DNA from: Candidatus Methylomirabilis tolerans
GTDB lineage: Bacteria > Methylomirabilota > Methylomirabilia > Methylomirabilales > Methylomirabilaceae
Reading direction: 5' to 3'
Assembly: GCA_019912425.1 (NCBI GenBank)
Contig: JAIOIU010000018.1
Coordinates: 1-54,495, forward strand
DNA: 54,495 nt
In this document: positions 31,301 through 41,314 of the stretch, piece after piece
How positions within the stretch are numbered: the stretch's first letter is position 1
Layout of the letters: each line of letters begins with the position of its first letter
Notes under the pieces: generated by a model
Database searches by the model: none
Seen by the model: the letters and a program-made list of their open reading frames with translations, nothing else
Told to the model about the DNA's origin: nothing
Translations under genes and position numbers: made by a program

Positions 31301-31977
31301 AGGACGCGCGTATTCTGTTAGTCGATGACGATCCGGAGATCCGCAGACTACTCTCGCGCCGCTTAAGGCGGATGGGATATATGGTCGAGGAAGCCGGGAA
31401 CGGGGAGGAGGCCGTGACGCTGGCGCGCAAGGCCGTTCCGGACGTCGTCATCACCGACATGGCCATGCCTTGCCTGGATGGCCTGGGACTGCTTGAGAAG
31501 CTTCGGAGCCTGGACCCCGATCTTCCCGTCATCGTGCTCACCGGGTACGGATCGTTCGATAACGCCATCGCGGCGATGCGAAAGGGGGTCCTCTTCGACT
31601 ACCTGCACAAGCCGCTTGAGGACTTGGGTCTGCTGGAGGTGGCGGTTTCCCGGGCGCTGGAGGTCCGGATACTGCGCGCCAGGGCCAGGGAGGCGGACCA
31701 GGTTACCGCGATCCGGGAAATGGCTGTGACCGCGAGCGATAAGATCCTGAATCCCCTGAATATTATCCTTCTCAGCCTGGCGCGGCTTACCGGCGAAGGG
31801 GTCACAGCAGAGACCAAGGCTAAGGCTGTGGCGCACGTTGAAGCGGCTGTTGAGACTATCACCAGGGTCGTCCGGCAGATGCGTACGGTGGCGCGGTACA
31901 CGCCTCGCGAGGTCCTCCCCGGTCTCCGGGAGATCGATCTCGATCAAGCCACTGTGGACGAGAAGAGCGATGTCTAA
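31297..31977 (+). CDS. response regulator with C-terminal helical (HisKA-like) region
   Basis: A 226-residue protein with a receiver domain: ILLVDDDPEIRR, phosphoryl site Asp54 in VITDMAMP, VIVLTGYGSFDNAI and the conserved lysine in YLHKPLEDL. The last 100 residues (EMAVTASDKILNPLNIILLS onward) look like a kinase dimerisation helix pair without phospho-histidine, not a DNA-binding domain. The output is therefore likely protein-protein, not transcription. It overlaps the kinase stop by four bases. The gene after it, a 59-residue frame 15 bp on, may be part of the same unit. Confidence 0.88.
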   Translation: MKDARILLVDDDPEIRRLLSRRLRRMGYMVEEAGNGEEAVTLARKAVPDVVITDMAMPCLDGLGLLEKLRSLDPDLPVIVLTGYGSFDNAIAAMRKGVLFDYLHKPLEDLGLLEVAVSRALEVRILRARAREADQVTAIREMAVTASDKILNPLNIILLSLARLTGEGVTAETKAKAVAHVEAAVETITRVVRQMRTVARYTPREVLPGLREIDLDQATVDEKSDV

Positions 31978-31992
31978 TAGCCCGGAACTCTC

Positions 31993-32172
31993 ATGAGCAG
32001 ACGGCTTGGCCAGATCCTGATTGACGCTAAGGTCATGCAGCCGGAGCAACTTGCACAAACCCTGACGCTTCAGGGTCCAATTCCGCAGCCGCTTGGACAA
32101 CTGCTGGTGAGTCAGGGGTTGGCTATGGAAGAGCAGATCGCGACGTTCCTCGAATGCGGGAAAGCCCAGTAG
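31993..32172 (+). CDS. 59-residue orphan resembling a GspE/MshE N-terminal motif
   Basis: ATG 31993 opens a short frame ending at TAG 32172. The product begins MSRRLGQILIDAKVMQPEQL and continues with PLGQLLVSQGLAMEEQIATFL. The two LGQ-x-L...x2-Q/E-x-L halves are like the repeat pattern of the MshEN/GspE N-terminal domains, which bind c-di-GMP in some ATPases. No ATPase follows. It may be a relic of, or a small adapter for, the two-component unit upstream. Coding is supported by the motif only, as no strong ribosome site is seen. Confidence 0.55.
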   Translation: MSRRLGQILIDAKVMQPEQLAQTLTLQGPIPQPLGQLLVSQGLAMEEQIATFLECGKAQ

Positions 32173-32307
32173 TGGCGACCCGGCGTATCGTCCCTCCAAC
32201 CCTCGATTTCTCCCTTTGTGTCTCCTGTCTCTTTCGGTCTCAGTTGAAAACCCTCAGAGTGGTCGCCTCTTACTGATCGCTCGGCTAAGCCTTGAGGTCT
32301 GAAGTAC

Positions 32308-32337
32308 CTTGACACTCGTTACCCCCACTCCCTATAA
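32308..32337 (+). promoter_or_regulatory. consensus sigma70 promoter of lysS
   Basis: TTGACA at 32308-32313, an 18-bp spacer and TATAAT at 32332-32337. Both boxes are perfect. The lysS ribosome site AGGAGG follows 14 bp on. Confidence 0.8.
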
Positions 32338-32362
32338 TCGGACCGATTCGATAGGAGGTTAG

Positions 32363-33865
32363 GTGAGCGAAGAGCATTCATTAATCAGCGAGCGATTGCG
32401 GAAGTTGGCGGAGCTTGAAGCGGCCGGTATGGACCCGTATCCGGCTCGCTTCGAGGTCCGAAACCTCGCGGCCGACCTTCACCGGGAGTGCGCCGTCCTC
32501 CCTGAAGAGACCGATGCGGCGCCGGAGGCGGCCATTGCCGGCCGCCTGATGTCTCTGCGCCATCACGGCAAGATCACCTTTGCCCACCTTCAAGACCGCT
32601 CCGGGAAGATGCAGATCTATCTCTCGCGGGACGTGCTGGGCGCGACACCCTATGACCTCTGTAAGAAGCTGGACGTTGGCGATTACCTGGGGGTAGAGGG
32701 CCAGCTCTTTCGGACGCGGACGGGGGAGCTGACGGTGCGAGCCCGGTCGATTCAACTTCTGTCGAAGTCGCTGCGGCCGCTGCCGGAGAAGTGGCATGGA
32801 CTGACCGACGTGGAGACCCGCTTTCGCCAGCGCTACCTGGATCTCATCGTCAACCGCCAGGTGGCAGACGCCTTCAGGAAACGCAGCCGCTTGATCACGA
32901 AGATTCGCCGCTTCCTCGACTTGAGGGGGTTCCTGGAAGTCGAGACCCCCATGATGCAGCCGATGGCCGGTGGCGCCATGGCGCGCCCCTTTGTCACGCA
33001 TCACAACGCCCTCGACCTTACGCTGTACCTGAGGATTGCCCCCGAACTCTATCTGAAGCGGCTCGTGGTGGGAGGGTTCGACCGGGTCTTCGAGATTAAT
33101 CGGAACTTCCGGAATGAGGGTATCTCCACCCAGCACAACCCAGAGTTCACGATGTTGGAGTTCTACCAGGCGTATGCCGATTACCAGGATCTGATGGCAA
33201 TGACGGAAGAGATGCTGGCTCATCTGGCCAAGGAGATCACAGGAGATCAGCAGGTGACCTATCAGGGGCAGCAGATTTCCTTTGCTCCGCCCTGGCCGAA
33301 GCTCACGCTGGAGGAGGCTCTCGTCAAGGTGGCTGGACTTGATGCAGAGACCCTGAAGACAGAAGAGGACGTGCGCGCGACGGCCGGACGCTACGGGGTG
33401 AACATCTTGCCGGGTTGTGGTAGGGGGAAGGTACTGGCTGAGCTGTTCGACGCCCTGGTGGAGTCGAAGCTCATCCAGCCCACATTTATCATTGATTTCC
33501 CCACGGAGCTTTCCCCCTTGGCCAAAGCGAAACAAGGGGAGCCGATGACGGTTCAGCGGTTTGAGTTGTTCATCGGCGGAATGGAGATCGCCAATGCCTA
33601 CTCCGAGCTGAACGATCCGCGCGAGCAGCGCGCTCGCTTTCTTGACCAGTTGCGGCAGCGGGATCAAGGTGATCTTGAGGCCCATGGCCTGGATGAGGAT
33701 TTTCTGCGGGCATTGGAGTACGGGATGCCTCCGACGGCCGGTGAAGGGATCGGCATCGATCGGTTGGCCATGCTCTTCACCGACTCCCCATCCATTCGTG
33801 ATGTCATCCTCTTCCCTCTCCTGAAACCCGCTCAAGGCGAATCGGGTAGTACCGATGCCGTTTGA
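32363..33865 (+). CDS. lysS: lysyl-tRNA synthetase, class II
   Basis: LysS charges tRNA-Lys. The 500-residue protein has the N-terminal OB-fold anticodon domain (AGRLMSLRHHGKITFAHLQD) and class II motif 1 (FLEVETPMMQPMAGGAMARPF, shown in part). Motif 2 is FRNEGISTQHNPEFTMLEFY, and motif 3 is GIGIDRLAMLF. LYLRIAPELYLKRL and PVTEL-type residues near IDFPTELSPLAK identify lysine as substrate. The GTG at 32363 follows AGGAGGTTAG. The last ten bases overlap the next gene, so the ABC permease is translated from the same message. Confidence 0.97.
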   Translation: MSEEHSLISERLRKLAELEAAGMDPYPARFEVRNLAADLHRECAVLPEETDAAPEAAIAGRLMSLRHHGKITFAHLQDRSGKMQIYLSRDVLGATPYDLCKKLDVGDYLGVEGQLFRTRTGELTVRARSIQLLSKSLRPLPEKWHGLTDVETRFRQRYLDLIVNRQVADAFRKRSRLITKIRRFLDLRGFLEVETPMMQPMAGGAMARPFVTHHNALDLTLYLRIAPELYLKRLVVGGFDRVFEINRNFRNEGISTQHNPEFTMLEFYQAYADYQDLMAMTEEMLAHLAKEITGDQQVTYQGQQISFAPPWPKLTLEEALVKVAGLDAETLKTEEDVRATAGRYGVNILPGCGRGKVLAELFDALVESKLIQPTFIIDFPTELSPLAKAKQGEPMTVQRFELFIGGMEIANAYSELNDPREQRARFLDQLRQRDQGDLEAHGLDEDFLRALEYGMPPTAGEGIGIDRLAMLFTDSPSIRDVILFPLLKPAQGESGSTDAV

Positions 33866-35105
33866 GCTATTCGTAGGGCTTCGATATCTAAAGGCGAGGC
33901 GAGGACAGGCGTTTATCTCCCTGATTACACTGATCTCCATCGGCGGCGTGGCTCTTGGCGTGATGGCGCTCATTGTCGTTTTGGCGGTGATGAGCGGGTT
34001 TGAGCGCGACCTTCGAGGCAAGATCCTCGGGACCAATGCCCACCTCTGGATCATACGCGCTGGGGATCGAGGAATAGAGGAGCCGACTCAGACGCTCACA
34101 CGGGTTCGCGATGTTCCGCACGTGGTGGCCGTTTCGCCGTTCACCTACCACCAGGTGATGCTGAGCACCGGTCGAGGGGCGGCAGGGACGGTCCTTCGCG
34201 GTATCGACCTCGACTCGGCGCAGGAGGTCACGACGCTGACCAGGAGCTTTACCGAGATCGATCCGGCGCGGCTGAAAGGATCGGCTGAGGGGGGCGGATG
34301 GCATCTTGATCCCGAGGGGATCATTATTGGGCGCGCGCTGGCCACAAACCTCGGGGTTGGGCTCGGCGGGCGAGTAAATGTGATTTCTCCCTTCGGAAAT
34401 GTGCTGACCCCATTCGGGCTTGCGCCGCGTATGCGAAGTTTCACCGTCGCCGGGATCTTCGAGATGGGGATGTATGAATACGACAGCGCCTTGGCCTATA
34501 TCAGCATTTCGGCGGCTCAGCAGCTCTTCCAGATGGGACAGTCAGTGACAGGGATCGAGGTGAAGGTAGATGATCTATACAAGGCCAAGGAGATTGGAAC
34601 AGAGATTCAGCGACGCCTTGGGTTCCCGTACGTCGCGAGAGACTGGATGCAGTTGCACCGCAACCTCTTTGCTGCGCTGAAGCTGGAAAAGATCGCCATG
34701 TTTATCATCCTGACGATGATCGTTCTCGTGGCTGCCTTCAACATCGTGAACACCCTGATTATGAAGGTGATGGACAAGGGGGCGGAGATCGGTATCTTGA
34801 AGTCGATTGGCGCCACCTCCAGGAGCATCATGTTGATCTTCATGGTGGAGGGGGTGGTGATCGGGCTTGTCGGTACCCTGTTGGGAACTGCCGGGGGCGC
34901 CATGATCTGTAAACTGCAGGAAACCTATAAAATCGTCAGGCTCCAGGGTGATGTCTATCTGCTGGATGCCCTCCCGATCTTGATGAAAGGGACCGACCTT
35001 GTCTTAATTGCCTCTTCAACGCTGGTCCTAAGCTTCCTCGCGACGCTCTACCCTTCCTGGCGGGCGGCCAGGCTTGATCCGGTCGTCGCGATCCGCTATG
35101 AGTGA
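33855..35105 (+). CDS. lipoprotein-releasing ABC permease LolC/LolE
   Basis: The 416-residue inner-membrane subunit of the Lol exporter, which takes lipoproteins from the inner membrane towards LolA. It has four membrane segments: TM1 SLITLISIGGVALGVMALIV, a large periplasmic domain (residues about 45-270), then IAMFIILTMIVLVAAFNIV, LIFMVEGVVIGLVGTLLGTA and a last segment ending FLATLYPSWRAARLDPVVAIRYE. This is the conserved family tail. A single LolC/E-type gene plus lolD suggests a homodimeric permease. It overlaps lysS by 11 bp and lolD by 8 bp. Confidence 0.92.
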   Translation: MPFELFVGLRYLKARRGQAFISLITLISIGGVALGVMALIVVLAVMSGFERDLRGKILGTNAHLWIIRAGDRGIEEPTQTLTRVRDVPHVVAVSPFTYHQVMLSTGRGAAGTVLRGIDLDSAQEVTTLTRSFTEIDPARLKGSAEGGGWHLDPEGIIIGRALATNLGVGLGGRVNVISPFGNVLTPFGLAPRMRSFTVAGIFEMGMYEYDSALAYISISAAQQLFQMGQSVTGIEVKVDDLYKAKEIGTEIQRRLGFPYVARDWMQLHRNLFAALKLEKIAMFIILTMIVLVAAFNIVNTLIMKVMDKGAEIGILKSIGATSRSIMLIFMVEGVVIGLVGTLLGTAGGAMICKLQETYKIVRLQGDVYLLDALPILMKGTDLVLIASSTLVLSFLATLYPSWRAARLDPVVAIRYE

Positions 35106-35778
35106 GTTCATCAGGGCCGATGGCGTCCATAAGTCATTCCGGATCGATGGCGGAACAGTTGAGGTCCTGAAGGGTGTTGACCTCAGTATTGAAAAGGGAG
35201 AATTTATCGCAATCGTGGGACCTTCCGGGGCCGGCAAGAGTACGTTCCTGCATCTGCTCGGCGCCTTGGATCGCCCAACCGCAGGTGAGATTTTCTATGA
35301 GAATGCCGGTCTCGGACAAATGGACGATAGGCGACTGGCGGGCTTTCGTAACCGGACTGTCGGTTTTATCTTTCAGTTCCATCATCTGTTGCCGGAGTTT
35401 ACCGCGCTGGAAAATGTCATGATGCCGCTCCTGGTGGCGCGTCGGAATCTGCCACAGGCGCGAGAGGTCGCCGCGTCCCTGCTGAGAGACGTGGGGCTCG
35501 AGTCCAGGCTTTCGCATCGCCCTTCCGAGCTCTCCGGCGGGGAGCAACAACGGGTTGCGATCGCCAGGGCCCTGGGTGTTGATCCCAAGGTCGTTCTTGC
35601 CGACGAACCGACCGGGAACCTCGATACCAAGACAGGCGATGCGACCTTTGAGCTGCTCCAGTGGCTGAATCGAGAGCGCGGTCTCACCTTTGTGATGGTC
35701 ACCCACAATGAGAAGTTAGCCCATCGGTCGGATCGGATCGTGACGATATTGGATGGTCGAATAGCAGAGAAGGCTTGA
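35098..35778 (+). CDS. lolD: lipoprotein-releasing ABC ATPase LolD
   Basis: The 226-residue ATPase has Walker A GPSGAGKST, the Q-loop FQFHHLLPEFTALENVMMP, signature LSGGEQQRVAIARAL, Walker B VVLADEPTGNLD and switch His in MVTHN. The family word HHLLPEFTALENV is diagnostic of LolD/FtsE-type ATPases. It overlaps the permease gene by eight bases, so the two form the LolCD pair. The upstream frame start at 35074 lies within the permease and lacks family similarity. Confidence 0.94.
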   Translation: MSEFIRADGVHKSFRIDGGTVEVLKGVDLSIEKGEFIAIVGPSGAGKSTFLHLLGALDRPTAGEIFYENAGLGQMDDRRLAGFRNRTVGFIFQFHHLLPEFTALENVMMPLLVARRNLPQAREVAASLLRDVGLESRLSHRPSELSGGEQQRVAIARALGVDPKVVLADEPTGNLDTKTGDATFELLQWLNRERGLTFVMVTHNEKLAHRSDRIVTILDGRIAEKA

Positions 35779-35802
35779 AATTCCGGAAGGATTGGCTATA
35801 CT
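35775..35802 (+). promoter_or_regulatory. promoter of clpC
   Basis: TTGAAA at 35775-35780, a 16-bp spacer and TATACT at 35797-35802. The -35 box overlaps the lolD stop codon. No CtsR-type operator or CIRCE was seen. Confidence 0.6.
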
Positions 35803-35847
35803 GAATATGTTCGTGATGTGAGGGCGCTGAAGAGGGGGAGCGAAGAG

Positions 35848-38280
35848 ATGTTCGAACGATTTACCGAGCGAGCCCGCAAGGTCATTATCCTGGCCCGGGA
35901 GGAGGCGATCCGCCTCGGACACAACTTCGTCGGCACTGAGCACCTGCTGCTCGGGCTGATCCGCGAGGGCGACGGACTTGCGGTCGCGATCCTGAAGAAG
36001 CTGAACGTCAATATTTCCGCAGTGAAGGGTGAGATCGAGAAAATTGTCTCGGTCGGTTCCGAGTTCAGCCCTGCCGGAGAGATCCCCTTTACCCCGCAGG
36101 CGAAGAAGGTCCTGGAATATGCCATCTCTGAGGCCAGATCGCTCGGACACAACTATATCGGGACCGAGCACCTGCTGCTGGGGCTGATCCGCGAGGGCGA
36201 AGGGATCGCCTCCCTGGTTTTGAGGGACTTCGGCGTCAGCGTGGCCTCAGCGAAGGCACAGGCCCAGGAGTTGCTGGGTGAGCAGGCCTCCAAGCCCACA
36301 GCCTCGACCAGGACGCCTGCGCTGGATGAGTTCGGTGTAGACCTGACCGCTATGGCGCGTCAAGACCGGCTGGATCCCGTCATCGGCCGGGAGACCGAGA
36401 TCGAGCGGGTCATCCAGATTCTCTCGCGCCGGACGAAGAACAACCCGGTCCTTATCGGGGAGGCCGGCGTCGGGAAGACCGCCATCGTGGAGGGGCTGGC
36501 CCAACGGATCGTGGCCAGCAACGTGCCAGAGACCCTGCTTCGGAAGCGGGTGGTCCAGCTTGACCTCGCCGGCATGGTGGCCGGGACCAAGTATCGCGGT
36601 CAGTTCGAGGAGCGGCTGAAGGCCGTCGTCAAGGAGATTCAGCAGACGCAGAATATTATCCTGTTCATCGATGAGTTACACACGTTGGTGGGCGCCGGGG
36701 CCGCGGAGGGCGCGATCGACGCATCCAGCATGTTGAAGCCGGCGCTTGCGCGCGGGGAGTTGCAGTGCATCGGTGCGACCACCCTCGACGAGTATCGCCG
36801 CCACATCGAGAAGGACCGGGCGTTGGAACGACGGTTTCAAGCGGTACAAGTCGGGCCGCCGAGCGTGGAGGAGACGATCCGGATCCTCAGGGAGATTAAG
36901 GATCGCTATGAGGCGCATCACTGCGCAATCATTACCGATGAGGCCGTCACGGCTGCTGCGCGTTTGTCTCAGCGCTACATCGCCGACCGCTTTCTGCCTG
37001 ATAAGGCCATTGATGTCATCGATGAGGCCGGCTCGCGGGCGCGACTGAAAACCCTGATGTTGCCACAGGATCTCCGCGAGCTGGAGAACGAAGTCGAACG
37101 CCTTCGGGCCCAGAAGGAAGACGCTATCCGGACGCAGGCCTTTGAGGTTGCGGCCAGGCTCCGAGACTCGGAGCGCAAGCTCAGGGCCGAGTTGGAAGAA
37201 AAAAAGGCTCGCTGGAAGGAGTCCAGGGCGAAGGAGAAGACCGTCGTGACGGCCGAGGAGGTCGCCTACATCGTCTCCAAGTGGACCGGTATTCCGCTGT
37301 ATCAGATTGAGGAAGAGGAATCGGCCAAGCTGATCCGGATGGAGCAGGATCTGGCCAAACGGGTCGTGGGACAGACCGAGGCGATCGAGAGCGTAAGCCG
37401 AGCGATTCGCCGTTCGCGAGCCGGGATCAAGAACCCAAGTCGTCCCGTCGGATCGTTCATCTTCCTTGGGCCGACCGGCGTGGGGAAGACCGAGTTGGCG
37501 AAGGCGCTGGCGGAATTCCTGTTCGGAACGGAGGATGCACTGATCCGCGTCGATATGTCGGAGTACATGGAGCGTTTCTCTACCTCCCGCCTTATCGGCG
37601 CCCCTCCGGGATATATCGGGTACGACGATTCTGGACAACTTACTGAAAAGGTGCGGCGCCGGCCGTTCTCCGTCATCCTCCTCGATGAAATAGAAAAAGC
37701 CCACCCTGAGGTGTTTAATCTGCTCCTCCAGATCTTTGAGGATGGTCGCCTCACCGACAGCTATGGCCGCATTGTCGACTTCAAGAATACGATACTGATC
37801 ATGACGAGCAACATCGGCGCCCGTCAGATCGGTCTCCACGCCACAATGGGCTTCGCCAAGGGCGGCGACGAGACGGTGACGTACGACAAGATGAAGGAGA
37901 CCGTCCTGGGTGAGTTGAAGCGGGTCTTCAATCCGGAATTACTTAACCGGCTCGATGAGGTGATTGTCTTCCACCAGTTGAACAAGAATGATCTCTGTAA
38001 GATTGTAGATCTGATGCTCGCCCGCCTCCAGCTTCAGCTTGCGGAGCGCAAGATCTCACTGACGGTCGATGAGAGCGTAAAAACGTTTTTGATTAATCGG
38101 GGTTTTGATCAGACCCTCGGCGCCAGGCCGCTGCGCCGTGCCATCCAGCGCTATGTAGAGGACCGCCTGGCCGAAGAGGTGTTAAAAGGACGATTTGCAG
38201 GAGGGGGCGTCCTTAGGGTGAAACTGGAGGAAGATACCTTAGTATTCGATGAGGTCAGCCTCCTCGAAGCCCCTAAATAG
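35848..38280 (+). CDS. clpC: ATP-dependent Clp protease ATP-binding subunit ClpC
   Basis: An 810-residue Hsp100 unfoldase that feeds substrates to ClpP. It has two N-terminal Clp_N repeats ([18 protein letters not shown] at about residues 24-41 and [18 protein letters not shown] at about 99-116). The first AAA domain has GEAGVGKT at 204-211, followed by a UVR-like coiled middle domain ([19 protein letters not shown]). The second AAA domain has GPTGVGKT at about 541-548, and a C-terminal ClpB-D2 small domain follows. The ATG at 35848 is preceded by GGGGGAG. The middle domain makes it ClpC rather than ClpA. No mcsAB or ctsR is next to it. Confidence 0.96.
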   Translation: MFERFTERARKVIILAREEAIRLGHNFVGTEHLLLGLIREGDGLAVAILKKLNVNISAVKGEIEKIVSVGSEFSPAGEIPFTPQAKKVLEYAISEARSLGHNYIGTEHLLLGLIREGEGIASLVLRDFGVSVASAKAQAQELLGEQASKPTASTRTPALDEFGVDLTAMARQDRLDPVIGRETEIERVIQILSRRTKNNPVLIGEAGVGKTAIVEGLAQRIVASNVPETLLRKRVVQLDLAGMVAGTKYRGQFEERLKAVVKEIQQTQNIILFIDELHTLVGAGAAEGAIDASSMLKPALARGELQCIGATTLDEYRRHIEKDRALERRFQAVQVGPPSVEETIRILREIKDRYEAHHCAIITDEAVTAAARLSQRYIADRFLPDKAIDVIDEAGSRARLKTLMLPQDLRELENEVERLRAQKEDAIRTQAFEVAARLRDSERKLRAELEEKKARWKESRAKEKTVVTAEEVAYIVSKWTGIPLYQIEEEESAKLIRMEQDLAKRVVGQTEAIESVSRAIRRSRAGIKNPSRPVGSFIFLGPTGVGKTELAKALAEFLFGTEDALIRVDMSEYMERFSTSRLIGAPPGYIGYDDSGQLTEKVRRRPFSVILLDEIEKAHPEVFNLLLQIFEDGRLTDSYGRIVDFKNTILIMTSNIGARQIGLHATMGFAKGGDETVTYDKMKETVLGELKRVFNPELLNRLDEVIVFHQLNKNDLCKIVDLMLARLQLQLAERKISLTVDESVKTFLINRGFDQTLGARPLRRAIQRYVEDRLAEEVLKGRFAGGGVLRVKLEEDTLVFDEVSLLEAPK

Positions 38281-38425
38281 TCCCACCTCTCTCCACCCCA
38301 TATCTCCTCGATTACGGCCCGTCCGGGCGAGTTTCTCCTTGCGTTTTCGCGATGAAGGTGGTAAGGTCAGCGCGTTTAGTCTGAGCGCAGGTATCCCGTC
38401 CAAATTCGAGGAGTAAAAGCGTTCG

Positions 38426-40714
38426 GTGCACTCCTTCGCGGATAGCGTCAAGGTTCTCGCCACGAGGTCCCTCTCCATCTTTCTCTTCCTGTTTTTAGCG
38501 TTGGCTTTCAGCAAGGCGTACGGCCAGGAACAGGCACCGGTCAAACAGCTCGACATCAAGGGAAGCCGAAAGATCGACGAGGCGACGATCCGGTTTAAAC
38601 TGAAAACCAGGGTCGGCGAGCCGTTCTCTCTGGAAAAAATCAGGGAGGACGTCAAGACGGTCTACCGTTTGGGCTTTTACGACGATGTGGCTGTGGACGC
38701 TGAAGTCTTTGAAGGGGGCCTGAAGATCACCTTTATCCTCACCGAAAAGCCGACTATCCGGGAAGTGAAGATTCGAGGCAATAAGCAGATTACTACCGAG
38801 AAGCTTAAAGAGAAACTCACCCTGGCTGAGGGTGGAGTATTCAATCTACAGACCGTTTCGGCGAATGTGGAAAGGCTTCGGTTGCTTTATGAAGAAGAGG
38901 GGTATTACCAGGCAAAGATCCTCCAGCAGGTAGATAAGACCCCGGAGGGAGATATCTCAGTCGCCTTCGAGATTAAAGAAGGGGAAAAGTTTGAGATTTC
39001 CACTATTCGGATCCTTGGGGCCAAAGGATTAGACGAACAGGAGATCAAGGTGCGTATGGCCACCAAGGAACTGTTCCTGTTCTTCTTTTTTGGGACGCTG
39101 AAACGGGATGAGTTGCAGCGCGATCTTGATCGGATCAAGGCGTTCTATTTGGATAACGGCTATCTCGACATTAAAGTGGGGGAGCCGGAGATCCGGGTGA
39201 TCGAGGCAAAGCAGAAGCTCGATATCAGTGTTCGCGTGGAAGAGGGCCCCCGATACCGCGTCGGAGAGCTGCGGGTAACGGGTAATACCGTCTTTTCCAC
39301 AGAGGAGGTGTTGAAGCCGCTTCAGATCGCCAAACAAGGTGTCTTTAGTCGGGAGGTGCTTCAGCGGGACCTGCTGACCCTCACTGATCGGTATTCGGAG
39401 CGTGGCTATCTCTTCGTGGATGTCGCCCCGATTATTAATACCGATCGAGAGAACCATATCGTGGATGTGGGTATGGAGATCAGTGAAGGGAAGCAGGCCT
39501 TTCTGGAGCGTATTGAGATCTCAGGCAACACAAAAACCAGAGATAAAGTGGTCCGGCGGGAGATCCCTTTGAATGAGGGCGACCTGTACAATAGCCGTCT
39601 ACTGGCGCGCGGTCGCCAGAATCTGACTAACCTTGGTTACTTCGAGGATGTGAAGGTCGAGACCCGTCGGGGCACGGCCGAGGATCGGGTGGATATCGAT
39701 GTGCTGGTCAAAGAGAAACCGACCGGCTCCTTCAGTATCGGGGGCGGTTTCAGCTCGATTGACGGTATCTTGGGTTCGGGTTCTATCTCCCAGAATAACT
39801 TTCTGGGACTGGGACAGCGAGTGTCGCTTACAGCCCAGTTGGGCGCCAGGGCAAGCCGGTTTGTCCTGAATTTCTTTGATCCTTACGTTCTGGATACCGG
39901 GACCTCGTTTGACTTCTCGATTTTTAATCAACGCATGCTCTTCGATGAACAGACCGGCTTTAATCAGGACAGCAAGGGCGGTTCGATTACCCTTGGTCGA
40001 CGGCTTCACAAGCAGTTGTTCGGTTCTATCGGGTATCGGTATGAGGTGAATAAGTTCTTTGATATCGAAGAGGATGCGCCGGAAGAGATCAAAGACCAGG
40101 AAGGGACGACGACCATCGGCAGAGTCTCGTTCGGTCTTACGCTGGACCTGAGGGACAACCCCCGTGATCCATCCAAAGGCTTCAGTGGGGCTGCCACGTA
40201 TCAGATTGCCGGGGCCTTTCTGGGTGGAGAGAAAAAGTTCAATCGCTTCAGCCTCGATCTGGGCTACTACCAGCCGCTGATCTGGAAGCTGATCGGTCAT
40301 ATCCGAGGGAACCTGATTGTCGTGGAGCCCTTCGGCGGGGAGAGCCTGCCACCATCGGAACGGATCTATCTCGGCGGCACCAACACGGTTCGAGGGTTTA
40401 AGACCTTTCACCTGAGCCCTATCGATCCTGAAACAGGGGAACGGGTCGGCGGTAACAAGGCCATCTACTTCAATAACGAGGTAGTGTTTCCCATCTATGA
40501 GCCACTGGGTGTGAAGGGCTTATTGTTTTTCGATGCGGGCAATGTCTGGAAAGAGGGGGAGAGTCTCTCACTGGATCTGCGGCCGACCGCAGGGGGCGGA
40601 GTTCGTGTTGCCACCCCCTTTGGGCTGGTGCGGGTTGAATGGGGTCTCAACCTGGATAAGCAGCCGGGGGAGTCGAGTAGCGCCGTGCACTTGACGGTCG
40701 GATCGTTGTTTTAG
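38426..40714 (+). CDS. bamA: outer membrane protein assembly factor BamA
   Basis: BamA inserts beta-barrel proteins into the outer membrane. The 762-residue protein has a signal peptide (SIFLFLFLALAFSKAYG) and five POTRA domains (from IKGSRKIDEATIRFKL to about residue 410, with the FLERIEISGNTKTRDKVVRR start of POTRA 5). A 16-strand barrel follows, including SIGGGFSSIDGILGSGSISQ, and the VRGF motif in TNTVRGFKTF. It ends with the barrel signal HLTVGSLF, with terminal Phe. The GTG at 38426 follows GAGGAG at 12 bases. skp lies 30 bp downstream. Confidence 0.96.
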   Translation: MHSFADSVKVLATRSLSIFLFLFLALAFSKAYGQEQAPVKQLDIKGSRKIDEATIRFKLKTRVGEPFSLEKIREDVKTVYRLGFYDDVAVDAEVFEGGLKITFILTEKPTIREVKIRGNKQITTEKLKEKLTLAEGGVFNLQTVSANVERLRLLYEEEGYYQAKILQQVDKTPEGDISVAFEIKEGEKFEISTIRILGAKGLDEQEIKVRMATKELFLFFFFGTLKRDELQRDLDRIKAFYLDNGYLDIKVGEPEIRVIEAKQKLDISVRVEEGPRYRVGELRVTGNTVFSTEEVLKPLQIAKQGVFSREVLQRDLLTLTDRYSERGYLFVDVAPIINTDRENHIVDVGMEISEGKQAFLERIEISGNTKTRDKVVRREIPLNEGDLYNSRLLARGRQNLTNLGYFEDVKVETRRGTAEDRVDIDVLVKEKPTGSFSIGGGFSSIDGILGSGSISQNNFLGLGQRVSLTAQLGARASRFVLNFFDPYVLDTGTSFDFSIFNQRMLFDEQTGFNQDSKGGSITLGRRLHKQLFGSIGYRYEVNKFFDIEEDAPEEIKDQEGTTTIGRVSFGLTLDLRDNPRDPSKGFSGAATYQIAGAFLGGEKKFNRFSLDLGYYQPLIWKLIGHIRGNLIVVEPFGGESLPPSERIYLGGTNTVRGFKTFHLSPIDPETGERVGGNKAIYFNNEVVFPIYEPLGVKGLLFFDAGNVWKEGESLSLDLRPTAGGGVRVATPFGLVRVEWGLNLDKQPGESSSAVHLTVGSLF

Positions 40715-40744
40715 CACCTGTTGAGCATCAGGAGGAAATCATCT

Positions 40745-41299
40745 ATGGCGCGTGTCATGTACGGTTGGCGATGGCGAGTGTTCTGGGGTATTGTGGCGGT
40801 AGTGGTATTGAGAACCTCCGTCAGTTGGGCTGCGGAACCTCCGTCAAAACTCGGGTTCGTCGACCTTCAGGCAGTGATCTCACAGTCGAAAGAGGGGCAG
40901 GAAGCGATGAATGCGGTGAAGGCGGAGGCGGCCGAGAAACAGAAGGAGATCGGCGCGAAAGAGGCCGAGATCAAGCAGATGGACACAGATCTCCAGAAAC
41001 AGGCATCCGCCCTGAGTGATGCGGCAAAGAAGGACCGGGAAGAAGAGATCCGACGCAGACTTCGCGATCTGAAACGGATCACCGAAGATTTCAATCGTGA
41101 TCTGGCCAAACGGGAAGGCGAGATGGTGAACGATCTGCTCAGAGATATTACGGTTGTGATCCGGGACTATGGCAAAGAGAAAGGATTTACCCTCATTATC
41201 GAGAAGGGGCAGAGCGGTGTGATCTATGGCCACGATGCGGCGGACCTCACCAAAGAGATCCTTGATCGCTACAACGCCCGCCGAAGCAAGAAGAAGTAA
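40745..41299 (+). CDS. skp: periplasmic chaperone Skp/OmpH
   Basis: The 184-residue protein has a signal peptide (residues 1-30, ending SVSWA), the OmpH opening LGFVDLQAVISQSKEGQEAM, and a long charged coiled coil from about 50 to 130 (KEIGAKEAEIKQMDTDLQKQ). It closes with FTLIIEKGQSGVIYGHDAADLTKEIL-type strands, shown in part. Skp carries unfolded outer-membrane proteins across the periplasm to BamA, encoded just upstream. The ATG at 40745 follows AGGAGG at nine bases. The bamA-skp-lpxD-fabZ-lpxA order is the classical one in Gram-negative genomes. Confidence 0.92.
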   Translation: MARVMYGWRWRVFWGIVAVVVLRTSVSWAAEPPSKLGFVDLQAVISQSKEGQEAMNAVKAEAAEKQKEIGAKEAEIKQMDTDLQKQASALSDAAKKDREEEIRRRLRDLKRITEDFNRDLAKREGEMVNDLLRDITVVIRDYGKEKGFTLIIEKGQSGVIYGHDAADLTKEILDRYNARRSKKK

Positions 41300-41314
41300 G
41301 AAGTAGTTACGGCG

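Noticed and set aside
32381-34054. 557-codon minus-strand frame across lysS
   Set aside because: It is an antisense shadow of a clear synthetase with class II motifs and a consensus promoter.
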